Of a DNA stretch of 64,000 bases, positions 1 to 11,789 are shown piece by piece. Numbering within the stretch: the first letter of the stretch is position 1; each line of letters starts with the position of its first letter. The DNA is taken from assembly GCA_027605045.1 (NCBI GenBank), contig JAQFWX010000175.1:1-64000 (forward strand), read 5' to 3'. Position numbers and translations under genes: made by a program. A model generated the notes under the pieces. That model was given only the letters and a program-made list of their open reading frames with translations. It did not search any database and was not told the DNA's origin. This DNA comes from Phallus indusiatus. Taxonomy: Eukaryota; Basidiomycota; Agaricomycetes; Phallales; Phallaceae.

Positions 1-454
1 CTTAATGGATCTCTTCAAATCTACGAAGATGCCCCTGTTCACTCATTTCTACAACTCGTTCGTGCTCGTCCAACTATGGAAATTACTTTTGATTTTCGAA
101 CAGGATCCGAAACCTTTTTTCCTCCTTGTGAAATCAAAACTTAACAGGGAAAGGTTGGATGAGGTGTTTATCGCCATGAATGCTCAAGAACAGCCCAACG
201 ATTCGTCAGACTCGTCCTCCCATAATTCGGTATATTGCTATGGCAGCACAGGCTTTCATCATCAGTTGCAGGCGTCTTTACTTGTGTTTGCACAAATGAT
301 AGGTCCGTCCCAGGAACCATCTCCACTCTCAGGTGCAATTTTGGACAATGATCACGATAATGAAGAGCGTGCTCAGCCTGTGCTGCAGCCCGGACCGAGT
401 GAGGTATTTCTCCCGCAAAGGTTTATCATCATTAGACTGTATGCTAAGAGATAA
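1..454 (+). CDS. C-terminal end of a DUF6535-type protein (copy 0, cut by window edge)
   Basis: The open frame enters from the left edge and stops at 452-454. It encodes the last 150 or so residues of the same protein found at 21387-24650 and 32687-35843: the shared stretch reads MDLFKSTKMPLFTHFYN, then an EQDPK.FFLLVKSKL segment, an acidic Ser-rich linker, a QASLLVFAQMIG helix and the tail DNDHDNEERAQ. The DUF6535 membrane domain itself lies outside the window. Function is unknown. This is the first member of the tandem array that fills the left part of the window. No disruption is visible in the part present, so it may be intact upstream. Confidence 0.7.
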   Translation, partial: LMDLFKSTKMPLFTHFYNSFVLVQLWKLLLIFEQDPKPFFLLVKSKLNRERLDEVFIAMNAQEQPNDSSDSSSHNSVYCYGSTGFHHQLQASLLVFAQMIGPSQEPSPLSGAILDNDHDNEERAQPVLQPGPSEVFLPQRFIIIRLYAKR

Positions 455-1249
455 TATGTGCACAGCGGCAAGTCTCTCGCTCCGTAAATAATTGGATGAA
501 AAAAGCGTTCGGATATGTGTGGTCGAAGCCATTTACCAAATAATAAATACTAGCCGTGAACTGCGGTGCACATATAAACCTTTCAATGAGGGGTCTGTCC
601 ATTAAGGTCTGAAGGTCTGACGCTTAGCTTTTGAGTACTACGTAGATTTTTTTTTCGTTGCAGCTTGCATTTAGACTTGTATGGAGTTGGGTTGAAACTA
701 TAAATTCTTTCTCTGAATGATTTGTTGAGAGAAAGTGGCTTGAAAAGGAAGATTCGCACTTCACTCTGAGATTATGTCAATTATCACAAACAGGCTTCGC
801 GTTGATCTTCACACCTTACAATCGGATACATGTATGAGAATGGAAAAGATTGGATAAATAATAGGAACTGAATCAGAATCAGAGAGGAAGAAACAAAAAG
901 TAAGGTCGAGAAATGAAGAGCACTGCCAGGTTGTTGAAATCAAGTTTGAAGGACAACAAACACACTTATATGTACAACAAATGGACACGAACGAACAAAC
1001 ACATACGAATCCGAGATAGCATGATTGAATAAGGACGAAAATTTTTTTTAAATAAACTAAAAAGTAGCCAAAGCAGAAATAAATTGGAATAAATTGTCGA
1101 CGTAAATTCGAGTGAAGTTGTGGCGAGAGACGAACATGAAGGAGTGTCGGTTAGAACAATAGTATATCGTTGAACTACATAAAAAGAAGTAATTATCATC
1201 GCAGAGGAACAAACCAGTATGAATAAGAGAACACGGATACGGAGAAATC
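455..1249. other. 3' flank of DUF6535 copy 0, no gene
   Basis: The first 150 bases are repeated after the other DUF6535 copies (around 9540, 16630 and 36380), including the motif AATAAATACTAG, so they are co-duplicated 3' UTR or flank. The rest is AT-rich and also recurs after 16,700 and 36,500. No coding region is supported. Confidence 0.55.
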
Positions 1250-3420
1250 ATGATGTGTAGAGGGTATCAGGGCCAGTCCAAGATGAAAATATGGCGGGAA
1301 CACCGGTGCGGTACATGCACATACCTGCATAAACCATCGAAGATATTTGTGTGGCTTTTGTTATTGGTGATTTGCGCCTTTTTTGATGTTTACGCCTACT
1401 TGAATCAGGGGAGACCGACCGAGCCGTCAGAGAGTGTGACAGGAAGTTAGTTGAAGATGGTGGCGATGGCGGCGGCGGGGTAGCACCACCCAAAGAAGAT
1501 CTGCGAGTTGAAGACAAGCCCTCCGTCTGTTTTAGTATCGATATTGACTTGGACTTTTGATTTTGTTTCAAAGGGAAGAATTGATGGTGGTGGAAACACT
1601 AACAGTGGAAGCCCGAGTAGATGTGGTCGTCGTTTTTTCAGAGGTTGAAGACCATAATTGTAAAGCAGTCAGACTAACTCTCCGACCTCTCAAGATACCT
1701 TTATTTGGCGGTGGAGCGAGTTTGGAACTGGACAGAGCAGAACCAGGTCTTGCGAAATCCGATGTACCCGTATCGCCACCCACATTAACAGCATCACTGG
1801 CGCTCGTAGTCTGGTTCTCGTTTCCATTAACACCATCAAACGCTGTCCTAGAGCCCGATGACGAAAATCATTTGCCGGCATTCTTCAACAGCAAAGTTTC
1901 TGCCTGAACACGCTGCGTCTCACCCGCAAGAGCTACAGTAAGTTCCAATACCAGAGTTACGTCCGTTCCATTCTTCGATACCCCAGTGACTTTGCTTCTT
2001 CAATGAACATTAGCGTGACCATGTTGAATAGAGGCTCACCACCTGACGATGCTATGAGAGGTCGAGTGCGTGTGCGAGGTCGTTTCATCCAGCCACCACT
2101 ATCACCGCTACCACTACTAGCATTGGAGGGACTTGGATCCGGTAGGACTTGTTGCGCTCGCACCTGAGGCATTTGTAGGCTGAGAAGGTGAAGAGGAACT
2201 CAGGTTATCGCTAGGGACGTTTGAAGAACATGTAGAACCGATCGTACTAAGATCACTACGACTGTTCACATCCGTAGAAATCGCGTTTTTCATGCTTCTT
2301 TTTCGAGCTGCTACTACTGGGAATATCCGTTGTAACATGTACAGTCTCTTTATGTTCAGCGTTGCTATCAGCTTTCTTTCCATTTGAATGGGAGTTCAAG
2401 TTGGCAAATAGCAAGCTTCTCCGTCTTGGTCTGATCGATAACGAGTGTGATTAAGAGACGATGGGGATGTAGTTGAGGGTGCAGGGTTTGACATCGACGT
2501 TGACGTTGCATGTTTCTCGGACGTTGTGGTGCTTTTTGGGCGAAGATTTTTGCTGTGGTGGGCTTGGGCTTGAAGGTTGAAGTGGGCTGCGACCTAGGGC
2601 TAGACGAAGACCTCTTCGAGGTTGATTTGCACCAACACCATTTAAGGGAAAGATACTGTGTGCTATCGTTACGTCAGGACGAGGATAAGGAATGCAAGGG
2701 CGAGGGACGCAGCCTGTTAGATGGCGAGAGCGACGGCGATAGCGCAAGAGTACGAGGTGATGGAGGAAGTAGTATAGATGGTGAAGAGGCCCCAGTCGTT
2801 ATCGAAAAAGATCCTGGCGACGGAAGTATAGGACTCGGGAGCACGGTAGTAATAACCACAACGATATTACCATCAGCAGCACTGGCACCATTAGCTGCAA
2901 CCGTAACTGAGCCAGGACCGGACCAGGAGGAGTAAAGGATACGCTACAGGCAGCTGCGCTTGAAGATACTCTCGCCGTCAACGCGTCACCATCCGCAATT
3001 TTCAGCATCGATATCAGCATCAGCAGCATCCCCACTATCAGTCGCATGACCTGCGTGATGGCCCACAGGATGCTGCAATCGATGACGATTTGTCTATCAT
3101 GCAACACCTGTCTAGCATTATCCCTGTCCACCGAATTCTTCTCCTTCTCATCGACGCTTTTCCTGCTAATAACCAACACTCCCTTCTTTCTCTTCTTCGT
3201 CAATCTTCGGCAAACTCCGTGGTGTAGCCCGTCCTCCACTTTAGGGTGTCGGCATGTGAGCTAGTGAACCGGAAAAGACGGGAAAGGGAGGTGGTGGTGT
3301 TAATGGAGGTTCTCATCTTTATCTGATTGGGTGTGAATGTCACCACTAGCAGCAGCGGCGACGGCGGTAGCAGCTACGTCTCAGTGATAGTTCGAAGTCG
3401 GGTTCGCTGCTCCAGGAGGA
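1250..3420 (-). pseudogene. Decayed minus-strand Ser-rich gene, cassette A copy
   Basis: Reading the minus strand from 3420 down, fragments of one protein appear in changing frames: a basic CRRLTKK segment near 3200, Ser/Pro-rich stretches around 2700-2900, GWMKRPR.RTRPL with FNMVTLM near 2000-2100, and APPPNKGILRGRRVSL near 1700. The same fragments occur in the same order at 17221-18960, 26090-27880 and 37080-38345. Stops and frameshifts break every frame here, so this is called a pseudogene. I do not recognise the family. Its 5' end faces the 5' end of the plus-strand decayed gene at 3880, so the two formed a divergent pair. Confidence 0.55.
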
Positions 3421-3879
3421 AGAGATTGGATAGAAAAGAGACGAGGGTAAAGCGATGGTTGAGACACTCAGGTTGTTGTTGTTGAGCTAGTAGCGGTTGC
3501 AGTTGTAAAGAGAGACTGAACAATGTCGATGGGAACAGACCTAGACGAGAAACATCCGCGATATGACGCCTGCTAGGTCTAGCTCATCGTGTATAATATT
3601 GACAATTGGGAGGAAACAGATTCATCATATTAAAGTGTTTGTGGATAATTTCAAGTCACAAAAAACGTTTCGAGGTCGGAAAAAACAGGTTGCGGTAAAG
3701 AACGAAATTTGTTTGAGCTAACTCGGCTATTGGCAAACATCTCCTGCTAAGATGTTCAAGCTTTCAAGCTCCGCCTCAACCACAAACCCTCTTTTGGCGG
3801 ATTGACTGATTGACTGATATCTCCTGATTAGCGAACGTAAGTAACGAGGGCTATACATGGCTCTTCCTACCAACATGCA
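3421..3879. promoter_or_regulatory. Shared intergenic region of the divergent decayed pair (cassette A)
   Basis: This 460-base gap separates the 5' ends of the minus-strand and plus-strand decayed genes, and the same arrangement is seen at 18961-19460, 27881-28309 and 38346-38540. It is inferred to have been a bidirectional promoter. No specific factor site is claimed. Confidence 0.3.
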
Positions 3880-4764
3880 ACACAACAAAGAAATTACTTT
3901 TCTCAGGCGAACCAAGACTCAGAGACATTCCAGATCAAGCCTGGTGGTGGCCATTTAGGATCTCCCGCTCCCGCATCTCCAACACCCACAACATGCAAAT
4001 TGCGCTCTAGATCACACATTCCTTTTCCAGCATCCTCTACTCTATCTCCCATCACGCTTGTTCAAAGAAATGCCAAGGAAGCAGGCGAAGTCGCAGAGGT
4101 GCATGGGTTTGGGACGACGGACATGGACATGACAGACCAACTCTTTCTCAGTTTCTCCGCTAAACCTGTTATTCGATTACGCTGTCGATCCAGAGCTGAA
4201 GAATGTTATCATCGAATATGTCTCCACAAACCGCAAGCTTGAACTCCTCATTCATTCCTTTGTCTTCCTACTGACCGGATCTCACATCTTCACCGTCCAT
4301 TCTCGCACACCCAACGATGGAGGTGATGCTTCATCCCGGCCCCGGAACAATTCTCGCGGAGCACTGCGCCAACCTTCCTCCTCTACCAACACCAGAATAT
4401 TCTCAAGTTCACTGCACCCTCGTCGTCGTCGCTGAAGCTTCCAATCACATCTATATCCCTCCCATCACCTAATACATTCCCACTTCTTCTCGCCTACCTC
4501 TACATTATGCAACCCCAAAATCTCTCCGCCGCCCTCCTCCGCAACCTTTCTAACCATCTCAAACCCAACACCCCACTACCTCCGAATCACGACCCTCAAC
4601 CCTCCTCCAATCACCCACACAACTCGCTGGAACACCAGCACGAACTTACATCGCGCAAGCTCCCTTAGCGCACGCAGCACGCGTACATAGCTTGTGGGCT
4701 GACATGATTGCCCTTGCCAGCGTGTCTGATGAGCTCTTGTGGAGGGTCGTTCAGGTGGTATGAG
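3880..4764 (+). pseudogene. Decayed plus-strand Ser/Pro-rich gene, cassette A copy
   Basis: Fragments of a protein conserved between cassettes are seen on the plus strand. There is an RSRSHIPFPASS stretch near 4005, a TTDMDMTD block near 4120, a VDPELKNVIIEYV segment near 4190, a LELLIHS segment near 4230, and near the 3' end HSLWADM followed by SDELLWRVVQV and a stop at 4762-4764. The last segment is also kept at 20190-20346. The frames do not join, so it is read as a pseudogene. The family is not recognised. Other copies are at 11790, 19475, 28310, 30846 and 38400. Confidence 0.5.
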
Positions 4765-5579
4765 CCATTCTGATTGCTGCTTTGGAGATTAGCATGCAAG
4801 CGCAGTAGGGTCGGTAGTGTCGGATGGAAACACATGTTACTTATAATACTATTTTAATCAAAGGTCTTTATGAGCATGCGATGCCTGCAATCCGTAAGAA
4901 GAAGATTCGTACGAGGCAATAATAGACAGCAAAATCGCCGGTTCAAACAGCCATTGAGACAAACTGATAGCAGTATTATTTGCTGAATTAATGTCTAATT
5001 GCGCCGGGACTTTTCGCTAGCCGGTATAAGTGTTCTAGTAGGACTACGAACGGATTACGTTGATTGTGAGTGACTCTAACGCACGTTGGTCATTCGCGTA
5101 GATGTTCAAAGCAAACCGCATTTTCATCAAATCGGTACTGACCCAACGCAATTTGGATGCGGTCCATCTAGTCTCCTGAAGTTATTTATTCTTCCTTCCT
5201 GCGGCAACTGGGGCTAAAGTCCTTTATTCACGGTGAACTAAATTGAACGTACATACTAAGTTCGATCTTCTAAGCACCTGTTGGAAGAAAGAGGGGAGAC
5301 GCAAGATGGGGCACAAGATGGGGCACAAGATGGGGCACAAGATGGTGGAGACGAAGAGCTCAGGTCTATTACGTAATGTCTAGTGTACTATAGAGTCCGA
5401 CGCTACAAAACTTGTACAAAACCCAACAGCACTCGACAACGATCCCTTTCACAAACCCAATGTTTCATCTAATTTTGTCTTCGAAGCAGACTTCTGCCAA
5501 TTCTTTGTTCTTCTAAAATTGTCGCCAACCTCAAATTGCAGTGTTTTTGATTGCTGGAGTATTTAGAAGCATATGTCAT
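4765..5579. other. Repeated inter-cassette spacer
   Basis: No gene is visible. Much of the stretch recurs at 20347-21180 and, more diverged, at 31690-31990, so it belongs to the duplicated unit rather than being unique intergenic DNA. It contains the short tandem repeat at 5302-5345. Confidence 0.5.
5302..5345. repeat. 12-bp tandem repeat, three full units plus a partial
   Basis: The unit CAAGATGGGGCA is repeated three times without change, followed by the partial unit CAAGATGG. It lies in the spacer upstream of DUF6535 copy 1 and has no counterpart in the other spacers. Confidence 0.9.
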
Positions 5580-5592
5580 CCAATCAGATTGG
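5580..5592. promoter_or_regulatory. Palindromic CCAAT site upstream of DUF6535 copy 1
   Basis: CCAATCAGATTGG is a perfect palindrome of two CCAAT boxes about a central A. The equivalent position before the other copies (13040, 21189, 32476) keeps CCAAT followed by ATTGC or ATTGG. CCAAT is the site of the fungal heterotrimeric HAP/NF-Y factor; use here is inferred from conservation. Confidence 0.45.
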
Positions 5593-5617
5593 TTTTTTGA
5601 AGATCGACACAGACTTT

Positions 5618-5978
5618 TGAGCGAAGGTGCCGGCAGGGCACCTGCGGAGCCGACACCCCATCTGCTTTGCCACCGACCATCATCGTGCCCTAGTAGAGAC
5701 ACTTCATCCTTCTTCTTTGTTCACTCTCGTTCAATTTTTCCTCCCACCATCCCTCCCTATTTACTCAGAGACATAATTGTTCTTATTTTCACCTGTAGAT
5801 GCTAGCTTGTCACGTAGCGTACACATCATTTAATAGAGTCTCGTCGTCTCCCGACAGGTGTCTGAATCCGCCGAGCAGAGGCCCGCCCACCCGGCGGTCC
5901 TCTGTTCCGCGTCCTGAGCTTAGCTCGTCCCCCAACCTACCACGTACACCACTACGGAGAGCGAGACGAGGCAGGAAC
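5618..5978. mobile_element. Insertion of about 360 bp in the promoter of copy 1, class unknown
   Basis: Upstream of the other DUF6535 copies the sequence runs directly from the ACTTTTGA block to ACTGCCGCGCACAGG (seen intact at 21206-21235). Here the two halves are about 360 bp apart. The inserted DNA has GC-rich ends, a small hairpin (AGGTGCC / GGCACCT) near its left end and a pyrimidine-rich middle. No coding capacity, TIR or poly-A tail is clear, so the element class is unknown. Exact borders are uncertain by several bases. Confidence 0.5.
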
Positions 5979-6153
5979 TGCCGCGCACAGGTTGAATTGC
6001 GAGGCAGCCGTGAGATTTGACAAGGTGCGTAGCATTTAAGAGACAGTATCGGTTTGAAAATTTTCTGTATCAACGTTATCAGCATCTCCAACGCCTCAAC
6101 ACAAAATCACATATTCCAAGCGACGGTCTCCCCTTATATCCGAAACAGCTAGT

Positions 6154-9100
6154 ATGAACGAGATAGAAATGCATGCCATTAACAGTGGCGGCCTTCCAAG
6201 GGCCGAGCCTCAAAACGACGATCCCGGAGCTAAAGGCAAAATCTCTGGGAGTGTCAAATTGGATAGTAAGCTTTCACAGCATGACCCATATACACACAAC
6301 AATAATCGTTGTTCTTGGGTTGTTCAGGGGACCGCGACCGACATGGAGGAACCGATGCGTCCATTCAAGCCGAAGAATCTGGAACATGGATACTATACCA
6401 GGAGTCAAATTCCTTGGACAAGGAAAAAAGTGAACATTCTCAAGCTCAGGCTGCTGACGCGGCACCGGCACCAATGAGCGGCGGACGGACCGATGAGAAT
6501 ATGGAAAGATTGATAGGCCTCTTCCGCGAATTTCTGGGTCAGTTTCTCGTTTTGTAGTTCATTTGAAAATATCTTTGGCGCTGACACTGCATTTAATAGA
6601 GGCTGCATCTGACCCCAGTCCAGGAATATCTAATAATAATTCTAATCCTCCGCACAATCAACGAAATCCCTCAGGACGCAAGAGACTTTTCGGGTTGAAA
6701 AAAGGTTATCGCCAAATGTTGGTTGTGAGTGTAACTCGATGTCATTTGTGCACTTCTAACATCTCGCCACATAAGCAAATAATCGATATGATTACGAGCA
6801 AAAATATCCACGAGATGAATTCGGGAAAGAGACAGCGGCTAACGCACGGATTTGGTTGACTTACCTTGACGAAGCTGAGGCATTTGATCGCGAGAGAGTA
6901 GAAGGGTGGAAAGAGACGGTTGATGTTCTCTTAGTTTTTGTAGGCAGTGTTTGTTCGTTATGATATTTCTCAAAACTTATCTCCTGTGTCAGGCTGGTCT
7001 GTTTTCCGGTGTTATAACGACATTCATCTCACAGGCTTCCACAAGCCTTCAGCAAGATAACACACAAGTTACCGCGTCGTTACTGTTCGAAACGGTTCAG
7101 ATCCTACGAGCGCAATTCAGTGGGCTACCGATAAGCAAAGTACCTAACTCAACATTAACTCCAACTTCGCCATTCACACCATCAACCAATGCATCTTTGG
7201 TGAACGGTCTATGGTTCACCAGTTTGGCGATCACATTATCTACCGCGCTGTTTGCGGTTCTCGCTAAGCAATGGTTGTATTACTACATGGCTTCGATTTC
7301 TGGAACGGCAAATGAAAAAGTGAGGGCCAGGCAGTTGCGGTTCAACGGTTTTGAACAGTGGAAGGTCGCAGCGATCGTTGACCTCCTCCCTATCCTCCTT
7401 CACATTGCTGTCGGTCTGTTCCTCACTGGGATTATGATACTGTTGTTTCCACTGGACACTTGCATTGCCTGGACCATTGTCGCGATCACGAGCGTCACTT
7501 TTACTTTATATTTCATCTCCGTGATATTGCCCATTCGGTATCCAGAATGTCCATATGCCACCTCGTTAACAAATTACGCTGGAATCTTCTTTTTCGTTCT
7601 GCGAGAAATTCTTCGTTGGGCTAACATGGTTTTGGATAAAGGATTTCAGGCTGCTTGGAAAAGCGTGAATTTCCAAGCTCGGCGTACAATTCAGCATCTC
7701 ATTCGGTACACCTTGGGTGTATTCCGATGTCTTTTCATGTTCATCTGGGAGTTGGCTGGTGACATTTGTCGTGGCCTTGGAAGACATCTGCCTAGAATAT
7801 ACTCTGCCGATTTCCCGAAGTTCGCCAAGTGGAGAGAAGATAATATCAAACAAGCTGTCTCGAATGCGACTTTTCTCGATTCTCAGGCGGTCAATTGGCT
7901 TTACACGGCCTCGGCTGATAGGAGCGTTCATCGGATTATCGCTCGCTCTGTAGCTGTTCACCCAACTATCGCTGACCAGTTTGAAGAGAATAGCAAGCGG
8001 GAACTCTCCCGTACTCTTGAGGTCAGCAGAACAAATGTCCAGGATCTGCGTTATGGACTTTGTCTGGATGTCTTGACTAATAGCCATAGTCACTGGCGTC
8101 TACTCAAGTCTATCTCCGGTCATGTGGCAAAAAGTGAGCTGGAGGAAGGAGAGTATAATACCTATCTTCGCCTTCCGATGGGTGAATTCGGTGTTTATCT
8201 CTTGTCGAGATCCAATGAACTATCCCTTGACCGTTTAATCACCGGCGGTGATTCTGTCAAACTCCCGCTAGCCATGTGGTGTTACCTCTTAAAACGGAAG
8301 CCATGGGATGGTACAATAGCTGTGCATATACTCAACTCTCCAAGTTTATTGTCGAACCTCTTTGAATTTAGTGTTGATCCCACTCGTGAACGCGTAGATA
8401 GTACGGGGTTAATATCCTTTGATAGTGACGAGTTGGGATGGTGGAAATTTGAATACCTGTTTCAATACTTCAGACTTGGCAAACCTGACTTTTCCTCAGA
8501 AACCAAATCTTATGCAACACGCTCTCGCTTCCTTATCACCCTCTACTGCCAACTTACCTCCGATCATCCGGCCGTTGTCAAGATAGAAGAAAGACAGTCG
8601 TCCTTGGAACATCTGTTTCGTGGGTTTACGTCGTACCGTAATCACTCCACTGTACTTCGGACATCTGACAGCCACTTCACTTTCTTCAAAGAGGTTCTTT
8701 GCGTGGACTCATTCTGGTCCGAGTCTATGACGGATCAAGCCAGAGTTGCGGCAGTACAGTGTCTGGGGATCATCAGTAGCGAAGAGGCTACCCGCCTTCC
8801 TTTTATGGATTATCACGAGCTCTCTCTCATATATCAATGGTGTTCACGGGATCTCAACGAACAATTATCAATTCACACATCTCGCATTTTCACAGTCTTG
8901 CTCTTGCCACGGAACCGCCATCATTTATCCGCAATCCTCTTGGACGACCTCGAGGCCACGTCCAATTTATCAACATGTCTTCGAAACTTGGGGAATCATT
9001 ACGAGCTGAGCGAAGAGGACAGAGTCATATACCCACTTTTAATGGATTTCCTCGAGTCTGCGAAGACGCCCCTGTTTGACATTGTTCTTTATAGCTCGTC

Positions 9101-9776
9101 CGTGCTCGTCCAGCTATTGCAACTGTTTTTGAGGCTCAAAAAAAATCCCAAACAATTTTTCCTCCTTGTTAAATCGAAACTTGATATGGAAGAGTTGGAT
9201 ACACTGTTTACTGTCATGAATGATCTGGAACGACCCGACCACCCGACGGACTCGTCCTCCCGTAATTTGGGATCCGACGACGACGTCGACAGCACACTGG
9301 CAGACTCGTCCTACCCTGACTCGGAGTTTGATGAGGACAGGGCAGACTTTGATCGTCGGCTGCGGGCGTCTTTGCGCATGTTTGAACAAATCATAGGTCC
9401 GTCCCAGAAACCGTTTTCACCCTCAGGTGCTATGTTGGACAACGATCATGATAATGAAGAGCGTGCCCAGATGCCCGGACCGAATGAGGTATATCTTCTC
9501 AAAGGTTTATCATCATCAGACTGTATGCTAAAGGATATTATGTATACAGCGTCAAGCCTTTCGCTCTGCAGCCAATTGGATGAAAAAAGCGTTCGGATAC
9601 TTGTGATCAAAACCACTCGCCAAACGATAAGTATAAATACTAGTCATGAACTGGGGTGCGCGTATAGAGGTATAGAGGAAGTCGCGTCAAGTGTCGTTGA
9701 GAGCACACACGTACTTTGGGGTGGTCCGGACCGCTGGGTAAAACCAAATTATTCTCTTATGTATTCGTCTTGGTGA
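6154..9776 (+). pseudogene. DUF6535-type gene, copy 1, broken in its first two exons
   Basis: The gene layout matches the intact copy at 21387, but the usual ATG context is lost (start moves to 6154), exon 1 changes frame around 6300-6320, and exon 2 (6600 onward) is one base short in its A/G run near 6702. Exon 3 (about 6777-6943) and exon 4 (from 6993) are clean. Exon 4 encodes LVNGLWFTSLAITLS, the KQWLYYYMASISGT motif and the membrane segments typical of DUF6535, followed by about 600 residues of unknown fold. The frame also runs past the normal C-terminus to 9776 because of a change near the DNDHDNEERAQ tail. If transcription began further in, a shortened protein is possible. Function is unknown. 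Confidence 0.65.
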
Positions 9777-9825
9777 CAAATATATATCTCCATAATATTG
9801 TTGGCTTATAACATTTCCATCCACC

Positions 9826-11292
9826 CTCATTCAGAAACGTTCGCGCGTCCAACGACAATGGAAGTGGCAATGAGAGATCAACCGTGGATGCACTGCGTCG
9901 GGTCACCGACTTCATCAAACGAGTATGACGAAGAAAACAAGTAGTGGTAGGTCTATTCCTCGACATAAAAACTGCTTTCCCCAGCGTTACCCCTGTCAGT
10001 GGAGAACGGGTGCGACGAAGGAACCCCGTCCTCACTCTTCTGTTATGAAGTGTAAATACATCTCCGCACTGGTTGAGGCCTGAGGTCCCGCACGAGAACA
10101 AGAACGAAATACATAATCTTCCTCGCAGCAGCCAAATCTGCTTCAGCGAGGCAAACAAAAAAGCTCCTTGAAGCATATTTGATGGATCTGGTGGCGTCAG
10201 AGAATAAGCGGAATCACAAAGCTTCACATGAACAAGCTGAAACTTGTCAGCTTTACCGAAAAACTCTAATACATTGGCCCTACGTTAAGCGTCTTTACAA
10301 AGCAGTAGTCATCCCAAGAATCTTGTACGCCGGAAGTATCTGGTGCCAAGCCATATACACAAGAAGCCGGACGCGAGAAGAGTCACAGAGTCAGCCTGTC
10401 GGTTTCGGAATTAAGCTAGAACCTATACAACGCGCAGCCGCTTTGGCTACCACGAGCGCCATGAGGTGGACACCAACCAAGTTGCTGAATGTGCATGCCG
10501 ACCTGCTAGCAGCCCAACTGCTACTCAAGCCACCGTGAAGCTGCACATATCGTCAGCCTGCAGCCACACCAACTACTTCATGAAGACGCACATACCAGAC
10601 TAAATCGTAATCTCATACACCCACACCCATTGGATCAGTCAGCGTGCCTTCTGATGGGAAGACGAGACTTTCAAACAGGTGGAAACTATTCGCAAACACC
10701 CGGACTGGAAAGAATAAATTCAACACAGCGATTTCACAAGGCAAGAAGAAAGAAATCAAAGCTGACACAACTGACAACAACACCCTAGATAGTTTATACG
10801 AACGGTTCCGCCACTGGAGTGCTCGGTTGGTGCTGCGGGCAGACCTGTATAGAGAAGGGAAAAATCATGAGCTGGGCTCACAGGCTGGGTTGAGACAAGG
10901 AACACACCGTATTCGAGGCAGAGCTAGTGGGCATTAGCCTGGGCATCCACACACTCGCAACGCAGGATTTCGACAAGGCTAGTAGCTCAGCGCTCAGCGC
11001 TCTGGGCAGCAAAGCGGCAATCGCTGAAATGTACCGAAAGCAGCTCCTAGACCAATGCACCATCGCTTTTCGACAAACAAGGTAGATGGCAACAGCTACT
11101 CTTGTTCGGAACCAAAACATGAGGTAGGCGAGGGCCGACAGGGCGGCGGGGACCAAAGCTTGCATTTTTTACTTCCGCGAAAGCTCATCCTGTTAAATAA
11201 ATCCAACATGACAAGTTGATATTTCTCATGGGTTACATATACAAATGTATGGTTGTAAATGAGTGATATAAAATATTACTACTATTACTATA
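9826..11292 (+). mobile_element. Decayed non-LTR retrotransposon (LINE with RNase H)
   Basis: From 9870 the plus strand encodes STVDALRRVTDFIK and VVVGLFLDIKTAFPSV, the reverse-transcriptase palm motif seen in Tad1/jockey-like fungal LINEs, interrupted by one stop. At 10270-10540 follows the RT thumb region (YKAVVIPRILYAGSIW, IQRAAALATTSAMR). At 10902-11085 the RNase H motif HTVFEAELVGISLGIHTL appears, with a KAAI segment after it. The element ends near 11292 with an AT-rich tail containing TACTACTATTACTA. Several frameshifts and the missing 5' half show it is dead and 5'-truncated. It sits where the minus-strand cassette gene stands in the other units. Confidence 0.85.
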
Positions 11293-11789
11293 AGCTGGAA
11301 TTTGAAAGTTAAACCTAACTCCTGCTCAACTCGAGCCCAATTAGACAAAACAGCTGCCGGAACGCGGCACAATGTGCCGCGTTCCACGCACCAAAAATTA
11401 TTACATAAAGTTACTCGTCAATGATGACGCAAATAAGTCACATGATATCCTTATATAATCTACTCGGCTGTTCCTGAAATGCTCACTTTCAAGCATTATA
11501 TCTCAATAACTATCTGAATAAATACCCTCTAAAAATCGTCGAGAAATACTTCATGAGCCAATTTACCATAATATACAAAGTTGAATCTTATTACACTATA
11601 TTGAACTAAAATGTTTCCTGCGAAGGCATGTGATCTTCCCTTTTGGGCGCCTAACTTACTACACGAAATTTTTTACAAACCCTAGGGAACCAAAGACAAG
11701 CTTTGGTAATAAAATAGACGCTGAAGCATAGGTTCCACGTTCCACGCTCTCGCGTGTACATTTGACGACGTCCACCAGCGTGTACACTT
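11293..11789. other. Intergenic, no gene; holds a perfect hairpin
   Basis: This AT-rich stretch follows the LINE tail. No coding region is supported. The hairpin at 11359-11385 is the only structure seen. Confidence 0.5.
11359..11385. repeat. Perfect 12-bp inverted repeat with 3-base loop
   Basis: GGAACGCGGCAC and GTGCCGCGTTCC flank the loop AAT. It is GC-rich inside AT-rich surroundings. No T-run follows, so it is not called a terminator. Confidence 0.85.

Noticed and set aside
7566..8093. 175-codon minus-strand frame opposite DUF6535 copy 1
   Set aside because: It is antisense to the conserved exon 4; similar shadows appear opposite the other copies and follow from codon usage of the real gene.
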